Shown: positions 1 through 12,470 of the stretch, piece by piece
How positions within the stretch are numbered: position 1 is the first letter of the stretch
Layout: each line of letters starts with the position of its first letter
DNA from: Rhodosporidiobolus odoratus
Lineage: Eukaryota; Basidiomycota; Microbotryomycetes; Sporidiobolales; Sporidiobolaceae
NCBI GenBank assembly: GCA_034387635.1
Contig: JAOANU010000005.1
Span: 372,001 to 436,000, forward strand
DNA length: 64,000 nucleotides
Direction: 5' to 3'
The notes under the pieces: model-generated
Databases searched by the model: none
Seen by the model: only the letters and a program-made list of their open reading frames with translations
What the model was told of the DNA's origin: nothing
Made by a program: the position numbers and the translations under genes

Positions 1-1
1 C

Positions 2-2585
2 GTTCTCTCCCTCCTCGCCCTCGCTTCCTCCCTCCGTCAATCCTCCCTCTCCCTCCTTCCCTCTCTCGCAAAACGTCCCTCCACCACCTCGAACAGCTCG
101 CAGTCTCGTTACGCCTACGCCTGGAATGCCTACTGTCAAGCTAGGGTCGGGTGCGTCGTAGCCTTGAGGGCAGCTTGTGCCATGGCCGCCACGGGCGAGT
201 ACAGAGGCGGACGGATCGAGTTGAGGAGTTGCGCAATGCTCGCAGAGGTCGTCGTCGAAGGGCTCGAAGAGACCAAGGATGGCAAACCAAGTGGAGAGGC
301 AGAAGAGGCCTTGGCCAAAGCGGTGCGGTTTTTTCAGCTCCTCCTCGTTCTCTCTTTGGCGGTCGTCCTGACTAGCTTACTCGGCCCGCGTCTGCTCCGC
401 GGTCGTATTGAGTAGCTCTCAATAGCTCAATCAGTACGTGTCGCCTATCCTCTGACGCTACAAGATTCTGCCTCTTACAGACATCTTCCGCGCCTTCCAC
501 AGCACCCTTCCTTGCACCCATATCTCCCACCCGTCCAGCTTCTTCAACTCCGCCTCTCCATCGCCACCCAGAAGCCCCTCAAACACACGCGTCAACTCCT
601 CCGTCGCCTCTTGGCCTCCCTCCCTCCAACAGCCGCTCCTTCAACCACCGCCGCTCAAGCCGCCGCATACTACTCAGCGCAGACAATCGCTGCGACCTTG
701 CCGAGCAAAGAGGTGAGCGACGTTGAGCGCATGGCAGCTTGGCGAACTCTGGCGGAAACGGCGAGCGAACGAGGGGATGCAGAGGTCGCTTGTCTGGCTT
801 CGTTGAACGAAGCTCGCCTGGCCCTGGAAAACGCAGATTACGCTCGCACGTCCTCCCTTGTTGGGACGCTCTCGCCGACTTTGGGAGGAGACACGCCTGA
901 GACTGAGGGGGCAGGGTGGAGGGAAGCGAGGATTCTGTTCAGGTTTTTGAGGACGGTGTTGTTGGCTCAGGTCGGGGACATGAAGGCTGCGAAGGAATGT
1001 CTCAAGGAGACGCACAAGTTGCTTGATGCGCCTTCAACTTTGGGTGGGGCGAGTCAGGAAGGTGTGGTCCAGGTAATTGCGTTGTTCTACCCAGAGAGGG
1101 TGCTCGCCCCTAATGCACAGACTCACCTCATCTCAAACACCTGCAGGCGACAGTGCACTCTGCTAAGCCTCCCACATCCTCCACGACCTCCGCAGGATCA
1201 GTCACCCTGCCCTTCCCCGTCCCCTCCCATTCAACTCTCTACCTCCACACTTACCACCTCTCCACGACCCTCCATTCCGACGCTCTCGGTCGATCCCCCC
1301 GCTCCCTCCTCTTTGCAACCGAAGGTCTCCGACTCCTCTCGACCCGTTTAAACGCTCGAGATTCGCCCCATCCCGGAACAGCGGTGCCTACCCTTCGTTC
1401 TATCAACGATGAGTTGAGAGTGTGGGCGGGGGTCAAGGTGGCGGTTTTGGGGGAGAAGGTTAGGGTTGAGGTTATGAGGGGGATGTTTGGAGAGGCGGAG
1501 AAGGGGTTGGAGGAGGCGGTGGAGATTGCGAAGAGGTTTGGGATGTGGGGTGACAGTGAGGGAGGAGAAGGGGAGACAGAAAGGGATGGGGAGGAATCGA
1601 GGGAAGTCAAGGAGAATTTGACGTTGGGTTGGGGGTTGGTGAGACTTGCGAGGTCTGCTAGAGGTGGAGAGGATGAAACAGAGGCTAGGAGGTGCTTTGA
1701 GGCGGTTTGTTGGTCAATAGCTTCCTCCTCTCCTTCGACAACGTCGTCGAAATCTTCTTCCTCGACCTCGACCTCGACCTCTGCGGTAAACCCAAGGAGA
1801 CGACATACCCATCTCCTCTCTTCTCTCTCCCTCCTTCTTCTCCTCTTCTCCTCCGACACCACCTCCCGCCCCACCTCCTCACTCCCTCCCCTCACCGCAC
1901 TCCCCACTCAACCCTCGGCCCAAGCCAATCTAGCCCACCTCCTCGCCCAAGCCCTAACCGCCAAAGAAATCACGGCTACCAAAACGGCCCTCAGTGGGGC
2001 TCTCAGTTTGGCGAATGGGTTGCAGGCAAATTTTGTCAGGATGGGAGTTTTGGGAGTGCTGGGGGTTGTGTTTGGGTGGACTAGAGAGGGGGAGGTACGT
2101 TTTTTTTTCTTTTTCTTTTTCGGTTTTGCTTCATCCTTCTCCGCCGTTGTTTTCACATCCTCGACCTCCTCATCCTTCGTCTCATGGGGATCGTGTAGCG
2201 TAGCGCTGTTCTCATCATCCATGGATGGTGAGATGGAGAGAAAGTCTCGAGCTGACGCTACGGCTTGGAAACGAATAGGCCCTCAAGATGCTCCAATCTT
2301 GTTACAAACTCTCTTCCTCCATGGGTCCCTCGACTCGTCTCGTCTCTGTAGCCACCTCTTCTGCTTCACTCGCTTCGACATCGGCATCAGCGTCGGTCAC
2401 CACAAGTTCGTCCATCTTCCCCGGCGCTGCAGCGAGCGATATCACCCCGGCAGCGGTCAAGGGGAAAGAGAAGGAGAAGGGAAAGGAGGAGGAGGAGGAG
2501 GGACATAAGGTTTTGGTGGGTTCGGCGAGGTTACAAGGGTGGGCGGCGGAGAGGTTGCTCGGTATGTTTTCTGGGATCCCTCTTG

Positions 2586-2621
<36 letters not shown>

Positions 2622-2964
2622 CTCTCTCGGGCTCGGCTCTCCTCCCGTCCCATCAACATAATGGCTAACTCCCTCGTTCATACCTCCCTTTTCTCTCCTT
2701 CTCTCGCTCTCATGCCCCTCCCTTCCATTCTCTTACCCATTCCAACCTCGACTACCTCGCCACGACCCTGCGACTTTCGAATCTCGACTCTCGAATTCTC
2801 GATTGGTGGGGGCGTCACTCCACTTTTTTTCTTGGACCCGGGACGCGCGCATAGAATCCCTCAACTCGGACGCGAGAACCTTGTCAACTTGTCAGGGTCG
2901 AGCGATGAAAGAGGAGTATGAGAGAGTTGGGGATGCGTGTCGGAGGTGGGTTGAGGGGTTGTGA
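2..2964 (+). CDS. Cohesin loading factor Mau2/Scc4-like, 5' end outside window
   Basis: The product should be the TPR-rich partner of Scc2/NIPBL, which loads cohesin onto chromosomes in the nucleus. The reading frame is open from base 2, so the start codon lies upstream. Visible exons are about 2-322, 503-1072, 1147-2094, 2288-2561 and 2903-2964, joined by introns with GTGCGG, GTAATT, GTACGT and GTATGT donors. The order of helical repeats follows the Mau2 family: a block around 'YHLSTTLHSDALGRS', a block 'LRVWAGVKVAVLGEKVRVEV', then 'GALSLANGLQANFVRMGVLG' and 'MLQSCYKLSSSMG', which correspond to the conserved C-terminal TPR region. The last exon ends in 'MKEEYERVGDACRRWVEGL'. A serine-rich insert sits near base 1,730-1,790. 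The family call rests on remembered motif order rather than an alignment; another TPR protein is possible but less likely. Confidence 0.68.
2587..2618. repeat. (CT)n microsatellite
   Basis: A run of about 16 CT units lies inside the last intron (2562-2902) of the cohesin-loader gene. It is probably length-variable and lengthens the pyrimidine tract of that intron. Confidence 0.9.
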
Positions 2965-3301
2965 GTAGGGGATTCAAGGGGCCGGCGGGAGCGTTGAAGG
3001 GAGTGGAGGTTCAGTTAGGAAGAACGAAGAAAACCCAAGTTCTGAGTTTTTGCTCTTCTGTCTGAGCCCGATGGTTGCTTTAGTTTACGTACGTCTGGAG
3101 CACGACCGGAAGAGTATACGAGACTGGAGCCTTGAAGGCGAGATTTCGGTGGAAAAAAGGGGGTTTGAATGCAAATATAACTGAAGGTAGGGCGATTATA
3201 ATCGATTAGGATTACATATTGCTGGCTACAACTTGCATCCCCCACCTCCCGCCTCGCTGTCACTCTCAACAGAGCAAATACCGCCAACTTATCCACCCAG
3301 G
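2965..3301. other. Intergenic: 3' UTR and promoter
   Basis: This stretch lies between two same-strand genes. The second half is AT-richer (around 3165-3215) and leads into the alpha-mannosidase start. I see no further gene. Confidence 0.6.
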
Positions 3302-6300
3302 ATGGCGGATCCATTCTCGAAAGCACCGCTGTATCCACATGTCAACAGCGAAGGTCCAAAAGCTCAGCATTTCAGGGGGTCGACCCTCGGTTCGTTGACC
3401 TCTTCCCCACTCCACTCCATCCACTCCCTTATCCTTCGTCTCTCCTGCCTTACCTGGCACTCTGGTCTATTCAGGCTCTCACCGCCTATTCTTCAGGCGG
3501 TCGCACTGCGTCTCTGGTCCGAAGACGCTGCTTCTGACCCAACTTGACCCCACTTATAGGTCGACTGAACCAGTTCGAAGGAGGTCCTTTCCCCAATATC
3601 ACCGACGTACTCTTCCAGGACCGTATCGATGGTGACGAGAATGTAAAGCTGGAGGTGTGGAGCTGTCCGGGAAGGGAGAAGGTACGTTGTCGTTCTGTTC
3701 CGACGGTTCTTTTTCTTCTTCTTCTTCTTCTTCTTCCTCTCGGTGTAATGCTTTGCCTGAAGAGCGCGCTGATGTGGGGCTATCCGGCGTGTAGGTCCCT
3801 TTCAAGGAGGCGGTTAGGAAGCACTATAAGCCAGCTAAGAAGGGGGATATGTTTGGGCCCTCTTGGACCAAGTGAGTCTCCCGCGTGTTCATCCATCCTT
3901 CTGGCTTCCCTTGCTCTTTTTCGTCTACTTTGGCCGTGTTCTGGCTCGCCTACGTCCTTCAGCCTCGCACACCACCTCTCCCGAGACTAATGCTATCCAA
4001 ACCCGCGCCAGCCACTGGTTCCGCCTCACCCTCGCCCTCCCTCAAACGACCCCCTTTCAAGACGCCGAACGCGTCCAGCTAGAGTTCGACCCAGGATGCG
4101 AAGCTATGATCTTCGATCTCGAGGGGTGTCCTCTTCAGGGCATCACGGGCGGTTATGGAGTAGATCGAAGGGTTGAGTTTATCTTGCCCGAGGAGAAGAG
4201 GGGGTCGACGTACAAATGTAAGTACCGGGAGCTTCGCGACTTACTACCGTTCCCACTGTATATACCAATACTGATCGAGTGTGGACAACCATGCAACAGA
4301 CTACATCGAAGTCTCCTGCAATGCCATGTTCGGCAACGGTTTGGGCGACACCAACAACCCACCCAACAACGACCGTTACTTCCGCCTCGCTTCGGCCGAT
4401 ATCGTCGTACCTCGCATGGAGGCTTGGAGACTCCTTTGGGACTTTAGGGTGATCAAGGACCTCGCGAGAGAATTGGGCGAGAGGAGCGTGTTGGGGAATA
4501 CATGTATGGAGGTGGGGAATGGTTCGTCTCCCTATTCCCTACTCTGCCTTTTTCGCGAAGCTTGCTCGATCGGGTTCACGACTAATGTCTCTCGGCCGCC
4601 ATGCCCTCTTGTATTGCAATAGAGATCATGAACATCTTTCGGCCTTCAGACCTATCCACCCTCTCCACCTGTCGCAAACTCGCCTCAACCATTTTTGGTG
4701 GACCAGAGTGGGAGAAACTGGGTCACAAGGTCTATGGGAAGGATCCGAGTGAGGAGGGAGTGAAGGCGTGGGGGGCTCCGAATTGTCATATCGAGTACGT
4801 GTCGTCTCTTTCTTCCTTTCTTCTCTTTCGCTTGGTTCGTCTTGACGAATGCTGATGCATTTCTTTGTTGGCTTCGTTCATAGTACGGCTTGGTTGGTAT
4901 GCTTGTCTTCTCTTCGTCCTTCCGATCGCATAGGTAGAGCAGGCCGGACGAGAAAGCTGACCGACCCTTGCGTCCTCCTGCCTGTTCTTCCCGGTCTCGC
5001 GACATTCAGTGGCCCTTCTCAGTCACGCGTCAGAAAGCCGCCCGATCGTGGTCAACTCAACTTGACCTCATGGATCGCTATCCTGAACATCGGTTCGTGT
5101 GCAGTCAGGCTCAACAGATGAAGTGGGTGGAGGAGGATTACCCGTGCGTCCCGAACTACGCTGTCCCTCTACTTAGTTGTAGCATCTTCCAGTGCTGACC
5201 TAGTCGCGGTCAATGTCTGCACGGGGAGCACAGTCTGCTCTTCCAGAAAATCAAGCAAAAAGTCGAAGAAGGAAAATTCATCCCGATCGGTACGCCCTGC
5301 ATCCCCTCACTTCCCTCTACCACCCCACCTTACACAGCTCGAGAATATATCCTGCAGGGGGTATGTGGGTCGAATCGGACCAACTCCTCCCTACCGGTGA
5401 ATCCCTCGTCCGTCAACTCCTGTACGGTCAAAGGTATTTCAAGAGTCGTTTTGGGAAGATCAGTAGGACTTTTTGGTTACCTGATTCGTTTGGGTATAAT
5501 GCGGCGATTCCTCAGCTCGCTCGTTTGGCCGGGATGTGCGTTTTCCTCCCTCTCCGATCTCTTCCTACTCCTTGTCCGCCGACTTGTGGAGTACGCTGGC
5601 TGATTGAGCATGAGATGTTATGCAGGGACTTTTTCTTCACTCAGAAGACGAGTTGGAATCAGTACAACGAGTTCCCGTTGACTTCGTTCAGGTGGCAGGG
5701 GCAGGACAAGAGTCAGATTGTGGTTCATCTGTGTCCTTATAATACTGTACGTGGTCTTTGGCTCTTCCTCGATTCTCTCCCCCTGCGTTTGGTCAGAGCT
5801 GCGCGGACAGACTGTTGTTTCCCTTGGTTCGACTGCAGTACACCGCTCAAGCCTCCGTCTCTGACGTCCTCAACACGACCAAGAACCACAAGAGCCTTCA
5901 ATCCGGCGCTGCGACAGGTCTCTTGACGTGAGCCCTCTTCCTTCCCTCCCCCTCCCCCTCTCTGCGGTCATCCCTTAATGCATTCCCCCTCCCTCCCCCA
6001 ACTTGCAGCTTCGGCAACGGCGACGGCGGTGGTGGACCCCTCGCTCCCATGCTCGAAAACCTCCGTCGATGTCGAGCCGTTTCGGAGAATCTTCAAGTTG
6101 GAGGAGCTGAACTGCCCAAAGTTCAGATGGGCAATAGTGTGGACGACTTTTATGAGGATGTTTTGAAGAAGACGGAGGGGGGGAAGAGGTTACCTACTTG
6201 GTGAGGCCTGGGGTTTTCGCCTTCTCTTCTTTCTTGAGCTCATGTCTCTCATGCGGAGTGCGACTGATTTGTTGGTTTGGCGGTGGATGGTAACGCAGGA

Positions 6301-8749
6301 CCTCTGAACTCTACCTCGAGTTCCATCAAGGAACCGCCACCTCCCATGGATCCATCAAGCGGCATAATCGAAAGACCGAGGTCTTGTTGCATGATATTGA
6401 ACTTGCGGCGACTTTGGCGAGCGTGCTTGATGGTGGGAAGGGAGGTGGGAAAGGGAAGAAGAATGGAACGGGATTGAGTGGTTATAGGTTCCCGAAAGAT
6501 CAGGTCGATGCGTTGTGGGAGGATGGTGCGTTCTCTTCGCACTATTTCGCTTGCCCTTCTCAGGAAGTGAAAGAAGTCAATCATTCACGGCTGACCTTGC
6601 TCACGTCGAACAGCGCTCCTCTGTCAGTTCCACGAGTACGTTTCCTTCTCCATTCTCGGTGAAGAGTCATCGAGGCGACCTTCCCAACTCGAAAATTGAC
6701 TCGCTTGCCTTGCCCTTGTTAGCGTCCTCCCCGGCAGCGCGATCGGGATGGTCTACGAAGACGCCGAACGGATCTACGCCTCCATCTCCGAGAAAGGCTC
6801 CACCCTCCTTGAAGACGCTCTCTCCGCTCTGATCCCCAACTCCGTCTCACTTTCCGCCGCCTCAACCCAAACCGCAAGTGAACTAGTCGCGATTGATACA
6901 CTCGGCCTAGCGTCGCGCAGGGAACTGGTCAAGGTTCCTCTTGCGGTCGCAAGGGGATTGAGCGATGCGGCTTTGCAGAAAGCGGGAGGGGATGAGGCGT
7001 GGGTTTTGTTCGAGACGGGCGGGGATGAGATGGTACATTGTCCGGTGAGTGTTGCTGGGGTTGATGGGTTGCTTGGAAAGGATGGCGGTGCCAGAGGTAG
7101 GTTGCTTCACCTCGACCTGATTCCGGGCCTTAGGGGCCTTTCCAAATCGAAGAGCCTCGCTTACGGTTTCTGCCTCGCCGCTCTCGCAGCCAAGTCAACT
7201 GGCTCCACTTTCACGCTCTGCAACTCTTTCCTCGCCGTCACCGTCGACAAGAAAGGCCGTCTCACCTCCATCCTGGACAAAGAGCAGGGCCGGGAACTCC
7301 TCCTCGATGGTAAAACCGCCGGTTTCGTCATCTTCGAAGACACTCCCCTCTCCTTCGATGCTTGGAACGTAGACGCTTTCCACCTCGAAACGAGGGAGGA
7401 GGTCGATGCGGATCATGTTGAGGTCAAGGAGGATGGGCCGCTAAAAAGTAGTCTTACGGCCGTGTATCAGTTCGGGAAGAGTAAGATCAAGGTGAGCTTC
7501 TTTCGTTGCAACACAGGGTGGTCACTACACTGGACTTATCTTTCGATGTCACTGTGCAGGCCACCATCTCGCTGGATGCAGTCTCACCATCGTCCCGTGG
7601 AGACGCGCTCAGCCTCCTCCATTTCGACGTTCAAGTCGACTGGCATGAGCGCCACCGGTGAGCTCTTGCTTCCACCTCCCGGCCGCTATTGCTCGCGCTG
7701 ATAACGCATCTTGACCTCGAAAAAAGCTTCTTGAAATGGGAGCTACCCCTCAATCTAACCCCTCAAGGCGACGTCTGCACCTATGAGAACCAATTCGGTT
7801 ACATCCAGCGCTCTACGCAGCGCAATACGACTTGGCAACGCGCTCAGTACGAAGTTTGCGGTGCGTCACCCCATTTCTCCGTTCTCTTCTATTCTCTCGG
7901 AACTCGACTGATCCCGCTTGTTGCGGATGCTGATGGGCAGGACACCGCTACGCCGACGTCTCCGAGTTCGGGTACGGTGTGGCCCTCATCAACGATTGCA
8001 AGTATGGTCATGCGTGCGAAGGGAGCACGCTGAGGCTCTCGTTGTTGAGGGCGGCTACGGTACCAGATGCGGAGCAAGATCAGGGAAAGCATCAGTTCTC
8101 GTTCGCAGGTACGCTACAGTTTCCTGCTCCTCCTCTCCCTTTGTAGAGTGTGCTGACATCCCACACAACCTCGTTGATCGTATTATCCTTGGTTTGGCCA
8201 GTCCTTCCTCACCGCTCTTCCTTCCTCGAGTCGGACGTCCCCTCCATCGCTCGCGCCTACAACTACCCCTTGCACCTGCGCCGTATCACCTTATCTTCAG
8301 CAATACACACTCAGATTAAGGAATCGCCTTTCACCCTGCAAGGAGACCGCAACATCGTTCTCGACACGATCAAGCGCGGTGAGGATGACCACTTTGGCAA
8401 GGACAAGAATGGGGAGGGAGAAGGAGAGGAGAGCATTGTGCTCAGGCTTTATGAGGCTTATGGTGGAAGTGGGAAGGTCAAGATCAAGGTTGGATTGGGT
8501 GGGGGGAAGAAGATGGTCAAGGCGGTTATGACTGATGTGCGCCTTTCTCTGCTTGCTTACTTGCTTCGATCCAAGGTGACGGTACTGATCTTCTGCTTCC
8601 GCCCTCACTCTTAGCTGCTTGAGCGCGAGCAACAAACCCTCAATATCTCGGCTCAAGCCGCCTCGTCCGGCAACTCGGCTACGACGGTTGTCGATGTGCC
8701 CCGCTTCAGGGCATTCCAAGTCGTCACCGTCAAGCTCATCCTTGGCTAA
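3302..8749 (+). CDS. AMS1: Alpha-mannosidase, GH38 (vacuolar Ams1 type)
   Basis: This enzyme removes terminal alpha-linked mannose from free oligosaccharides in the vacuole; yeast Ams1 arrives there by the Cvt/selective autophagy route and has no signal peptide. None is seen here. The start is taken at 3302 ('[18 protein letters not shown]'). More than ten short introns interrupt a protein of roughly 1,100 residues. Diagnostic GH38 motifs occur in order: 'NCHIDTAWLW' (split by introns near 4795-5010, metal-binding His and Asp), '[15 protein letters not shown]' near 5,480 with the catalytic Asp nucleophile, 'QNYNEFP'-like text near 5,650, and '[19 protein letters not shown]' near 6,610-6,760. 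The C-terminal beta domains follow, ending in '[14 protein letters not shown]'. All key residues that I can check are present, so the gene looks intact. A CTT repeat near 3,712-3,736 is intronic. Confidence 0.93.
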
Positions 8750-9173
8750 GAAGCCTGCGATTCGTCTGTTCTCTTCTACGTCAAATCCTTCGGTTATGTT
8801 TACAGATCAGTACCTTTTCGACGGAAATTCGAGTGTGCCGGCGTGACTTTCTTGCCTGTAGTGAAACTGTGCAAGTCAGTACGTATGAGTCTCATTGACG
8901 CTAAGAGAGGGCAGAGGTACACACTTTGACAGGGGAGCGGAACTCGCGAGGTTGTTCTGCCGAAGGGGTGCAAGGTGCGCTTCCCCCTACTGCCATGACA
9001 TAAGCGCGTCTGGCTGACTCCCAATTGGTCAGGTACACCCTCGCATCCAGCCCGGCTGATCTGCAGGCCATCGGGGCTGTCGCCGCTCGATCCGGTTCCG
9101 GTCCTCCCTTCGCTCGCTTTTCTTCTTTTCTCGCACGTCCAAGCTTCTTTCGCCTCGGTACTCAACTAACAAG
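8750..9173. other. Intergenic: 3' UTR of AMS1 and MFS promoter
   Basis: Nothing but transcription-control space is visible between two same-strand genes. A pyrimidine-rich stretch near 9,100-9,150 immediately precedes the transporter start, as is usual in this window. Confidence 0.5.
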
Positions 9174-11974
9174 ATGTGGGACATCGTACGCGACTCGACG
9201 TTCGGCCAGCTCGTCAACTGGGCCTCATCTGGCCGTTACGCGAGCTACCCAGAACAGCGCCCCGACTTCCGCCCGTCGAAACGTTTTCTCGCCCGTCCGC
9301 TCGACTCGCCTACCTCGGAAGCTCCCCCAGAGGTCTCTACGAGTCGTACTCAAGCCCGCCGAGCCGAGACCGAGGCTACGCAGGTGACGTCCGACTCTTC
9401 GACTGAAGAAGCGGGTCTTTATCCCGTTCACCCCAAGCCGGCGCCGAGTATGATGGAAGCTGCTCTGATGAGGACGAGGAGTCAAGCTACTACGCATCGC
9501 GAAAGTGAGGGAGGAACGCAACGTCCACCGAGAATCCCGGAGGAGGAGAAGCCGTACCCTGGCTTGGTGGATTGGGAGGAGAACGATCAGGATAACCCGC
9601 AGTGCGTTCTGCTCTTACCCGTACCGTCGCGTGTGACTTACTGACGGTACACTGGGCGAGCAGAAATTGGTCGAAGGTGCGCATAACTCCATGTCTCTGC
9701 CAGCAGATTTCGTGACCTTCCCCCTTCCATCTCAACTGCTTCGCTGAACTTGTGCAGCCCAAGCGCTACTTCGTCGGAGCCCAGATCTCCCTCCTTACCT
9801 TCGCTGTCTATGTCGCGTCCGCCATCTATACGTCGTCTATCCCGGGCATCGTTGAGGATTTTCAGGTTTCGTCCGTAGTTGCTACTTTGGGCTTGACCCT
9901 TTTCGTGTTCGGGTGCGCCTCTCCTCCCTATCTACGCGGATAAATGCTTAAACTGGCTCTCAGTAGTTACGGCATCAGTCCAAGTACGTTGGACCTTCTG
10001 CCTCACCATGTTGACGAGCTGAGGACTCTCGTCTCCTCGGCCTGCAGTGATCCTCTCGCCCATGCAAGAAATGCCGTCCGTCGGCCGCAATCCACCCTAC
10101 ATAATAGGCCTCTTCCTCTTCGTTTTGTTCAACATGCCACCGCCGGTCGCAGGAGACAACCTCGTGGTGCTCTTCGTCTTCCGCTTCGCTTCAGGGTTTG
10201 TCGGAGGACCAGCGCTGGCCACGGGTGGAGCGAGCATGACGGGTGCGTCGTACTACTCCCTGTGACACCGATAGCACGGACGCTTGGGGTGCCGAAGGGC
10301 GGTCCGACTGATTGCACGAGCTGCCGTTCTCAACTTCCGGCATTCCACGTAGACGTTTTTCCGCCTCGTCAACAGGCCATGGCCGTCGCTTCCTGGGCTA
10401 TTGGAGCCGCATGCGGGTAAGCAGGTGACGCACCTCCTTCTTCATTGCTCAAGGCTGACTTTGTCGTTTCAACTAGACCGCTTCTCGGGCACGCTGCTTC
10501 TTCTTCTTCACCGACCCCACTCTAGCTCATATCAGCATCCCACAGACCTCCACTAGGGGGCTATCCTGCCTTCTTGAACGGCTGGCGCTGGCCCTTCTAC
10601 GAGATCGTCTGGCTCTCCGGCGCCACCTTTATCCTCCTCTTCTTCCTCCTTCCCGAGACCTACGCCGCTACAATCCTCCTCCGCCGCGCACAAAGGCTCA
10701 GACGGGCTACGGGGAACTCGCACATCAAGACGAGATGCGAGGTACAGATGACGGACCAGGTCAGGTTTTTTGACCTCCTCCTCGTCAACGCGAAGAGGGC
10801 GGTGAGGTTAAGCTTCGAGCCGGCGATCTTTGTGGCCAACATGTGCGTTCTGGCTCCGCTCCAGTGTACGTGCTCCCTGAATGCCGCTGACACCCTTTTC
10901 TCCCCGTAGCCACATCGCCCTCGTTTGTGAGTACCTTCCCCCTCCATCTCGGGCTTGCTCCTGGACACTGACCATTCTGTACATGTACTAGACGCGATAC
11001 TATACATTTTCTTCGAAAGTTTTCCACTTGTATCCACTGGCGTCCACGACTTCAACCTGGGAGAGACGGGTCTTGCTTTTCTCTGTTTTGCAGTCCCTGC
11101 TCCCTTTACCGTTTGTCCTCCTCCTGTAACCTCTGCTACCTCAGCTGACAGTGTCTACTCTGTGCAGTACTACGCCTACTACCTGTATCAGCGCCACGTC
11201 ATGGAACCTCGCATGGTCAACCCGAAACCAGGTCGCCCCTTTACAGTAGAAATGCGCCTCGAGATCGGAATCTTCGCCGGCTTGCTCATTCCGGCGGCGC
11301 TTCTGATCTTTGGGTGGACCGGACGTAACAAGAGTGTGCATTGGATCTGGCCAATGCTGGGCGCGGGGATCTACCTGCCTGGTTCGTCTGCTTGCTTTTC
11401 CCTCTTTCTGCCTTGTACAGTCGACTGACCTGTCTTTCTCCCTACGCATAGGTATCTACCTCAGTTTTCAGAGCATACTCATGTACATCGGCATCGCTTA
11501 TCCCGCCTACGCAGCTTCGATCTTTGCGGGTACGCCAAGTCCTCCTCGCTACTCTTCTCCGGCCTTCCACCGGTCGTCCGAGTCCACATCCTGCTTCACG
11601 ACCGACCCCAACTGATGCCACCCTTCTTCCTGCTTTTGTGCATGTTGCAGGTAACGACTTCTTCCGCTCTTGCTTCGCCGCACCTTTTCCGTACGTCGTC
11701 TCTTCTCCCTCTGCGCGATACCTGCCGCACTCTCTGCGTCTGTACTGAAGCGGCTCTCTCTTCACTTCATAGGCTAGCTGGCGACGCCTTCTTCCGCGCT
11801 CTTGGCCTCGGCGGCGGGAACACCTTCTTGGCGGGAGCTTCGCTTTTTACGACCGGCTTTCTCTATGTACGTCTGAACACCCTCATTCTGCCGATATACT
11901 GATGGCGCCTTTTCTGGCAGCTCATCTACCGTTACGGTAGCAAGCTGAGGGAGCGCAGCGACTTCTCGGGGTAG
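9174..11974 (+). CDS. MFS transporter, DHA1 family (drug/polyamine:H+ antiporter type)
   Basis: The product is a predicted plasma-membrane proton antiporter of the Flr1/Tpo group, which exports drugs, polyamines or other small molecules. The start at 9174 gives a hydrophilic N-terminus of about 150 residues, then 'YPGLVDWEENDQDNPQNW', the typical signature just before helix 1. Helices follow at 9,765-9,915, 10,040-10,250, 10,375-10,420, 10,590-10,670, 10,830-11,110, 11,250-11,390 and 11,450-11,930. Family motifs include 'RFASGFVGGPALATGGASMTD' in motif-C position and 'DAFFRALGLGGGNTFLAG' near the end. The N-half intron most easily runs 10419-10545, giving 'GPPLGGYPAFLNGWRWPF'. The stop is at 11972. 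The gene looks intact. Its 3' half is partly duplicated beyond the downstream transposon. Substrate cannot be told from sequence. Confidence 0.88.
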
Positions 11975-12289
11975 CAGGCGACGGGATATGCCGGGACCGT
12001 GGTAGAAACGCGTAGGCTTGGTTCGAATCTGTGATTGCTCTTCGCTCTTGCACCTCTCACATACATACGATACCTTCAATTGCAACTTAGGTAGTGCCGT
12101 CCCTTCGTGGCAGATAGCGTCGGGGTGGCTCTTTCGACCCATTCCTCGATCCCTGCTACCCGAACTCTTCAGCCTCTGAAACGCTTGGACGTGCCAAGGA
12201 TCGGTAGCTCTGCGATAGGTGCTAGGGACAATACCGGATAGACCGAAAGCGCCGAGTTGTGCGATGAGTAGGAACGACTGACGAGGATG
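11975..12289. other. Intergenic 3' of the MFS gene
   Basis: This is the transporter's 3' flank up to the left direct repeat of the transposon. No gene is seen. Confidence 0.5.
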
Positions 12290-12299
12290 ACCTTCTCAA
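12290..12299 (+). repeat. Left direct repeat of the Crypton
   Basis: ACCTTCTCAA is repeated exactly at 16041-16050. The two copies lie outside the inverted terminal motifs, so they are candidate recombination or target sequences. Confidence 0.55.
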
Positions 12300-12300
12300 A

Positions 12301-12366
12301 CCCGTCAGTCCGGACTCGGAATTTTTTTGGCAGGGCGAGTCCAGCCGAGTCCGACGGACTCACGGG
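12301..12366. repeat. Left terminal inverted-repeat region and hairpin
   Basis: It contains the palindrome AGTCCGGACT (12307-12316), extended as AGTCCGGACTCGG, and then GGGCGAGTCC (12333-12342). The right end repeats both in inverted order. The left end can also fold on itself, because CCGTCAGTCCGGACTCGG at its start pairs imperfectly with CCGAGTCCGACGGACTCACGG at 12345-12365. Confidence 0.65.
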
Positions 12367-12470
12367 TGAATAATCTGACTTATCATATAGTCTGCATGGA
12401 ATAACTTCGCTTATCATCTACACCTTACCTTCAATACCAGAGAGGGGAAACAGTCAAAGGGATAAGAAGC

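Noticed and set aside
1251..1907. Minus-strand open frame of 218 codons
   Set aside because: It is a shadow of the Mau2-like exon; the plus strand matches the family and has consensus introns.
10489..10556. GC-AG intron in the MFS gene between CTTCTCGG and GGGGCTAT
   Set aside because: It leaves the frame off by one. A single GT-AG intron 10419-10545 joins the exons in frame and gives GPPLGGYPAFLNGWRW.
12000..12060. GGTTCGAATCT, a tRNA B-box-like sequence near 12018
   Set aside because: No pairing T stem, A box or acceptor stem could be found around it.
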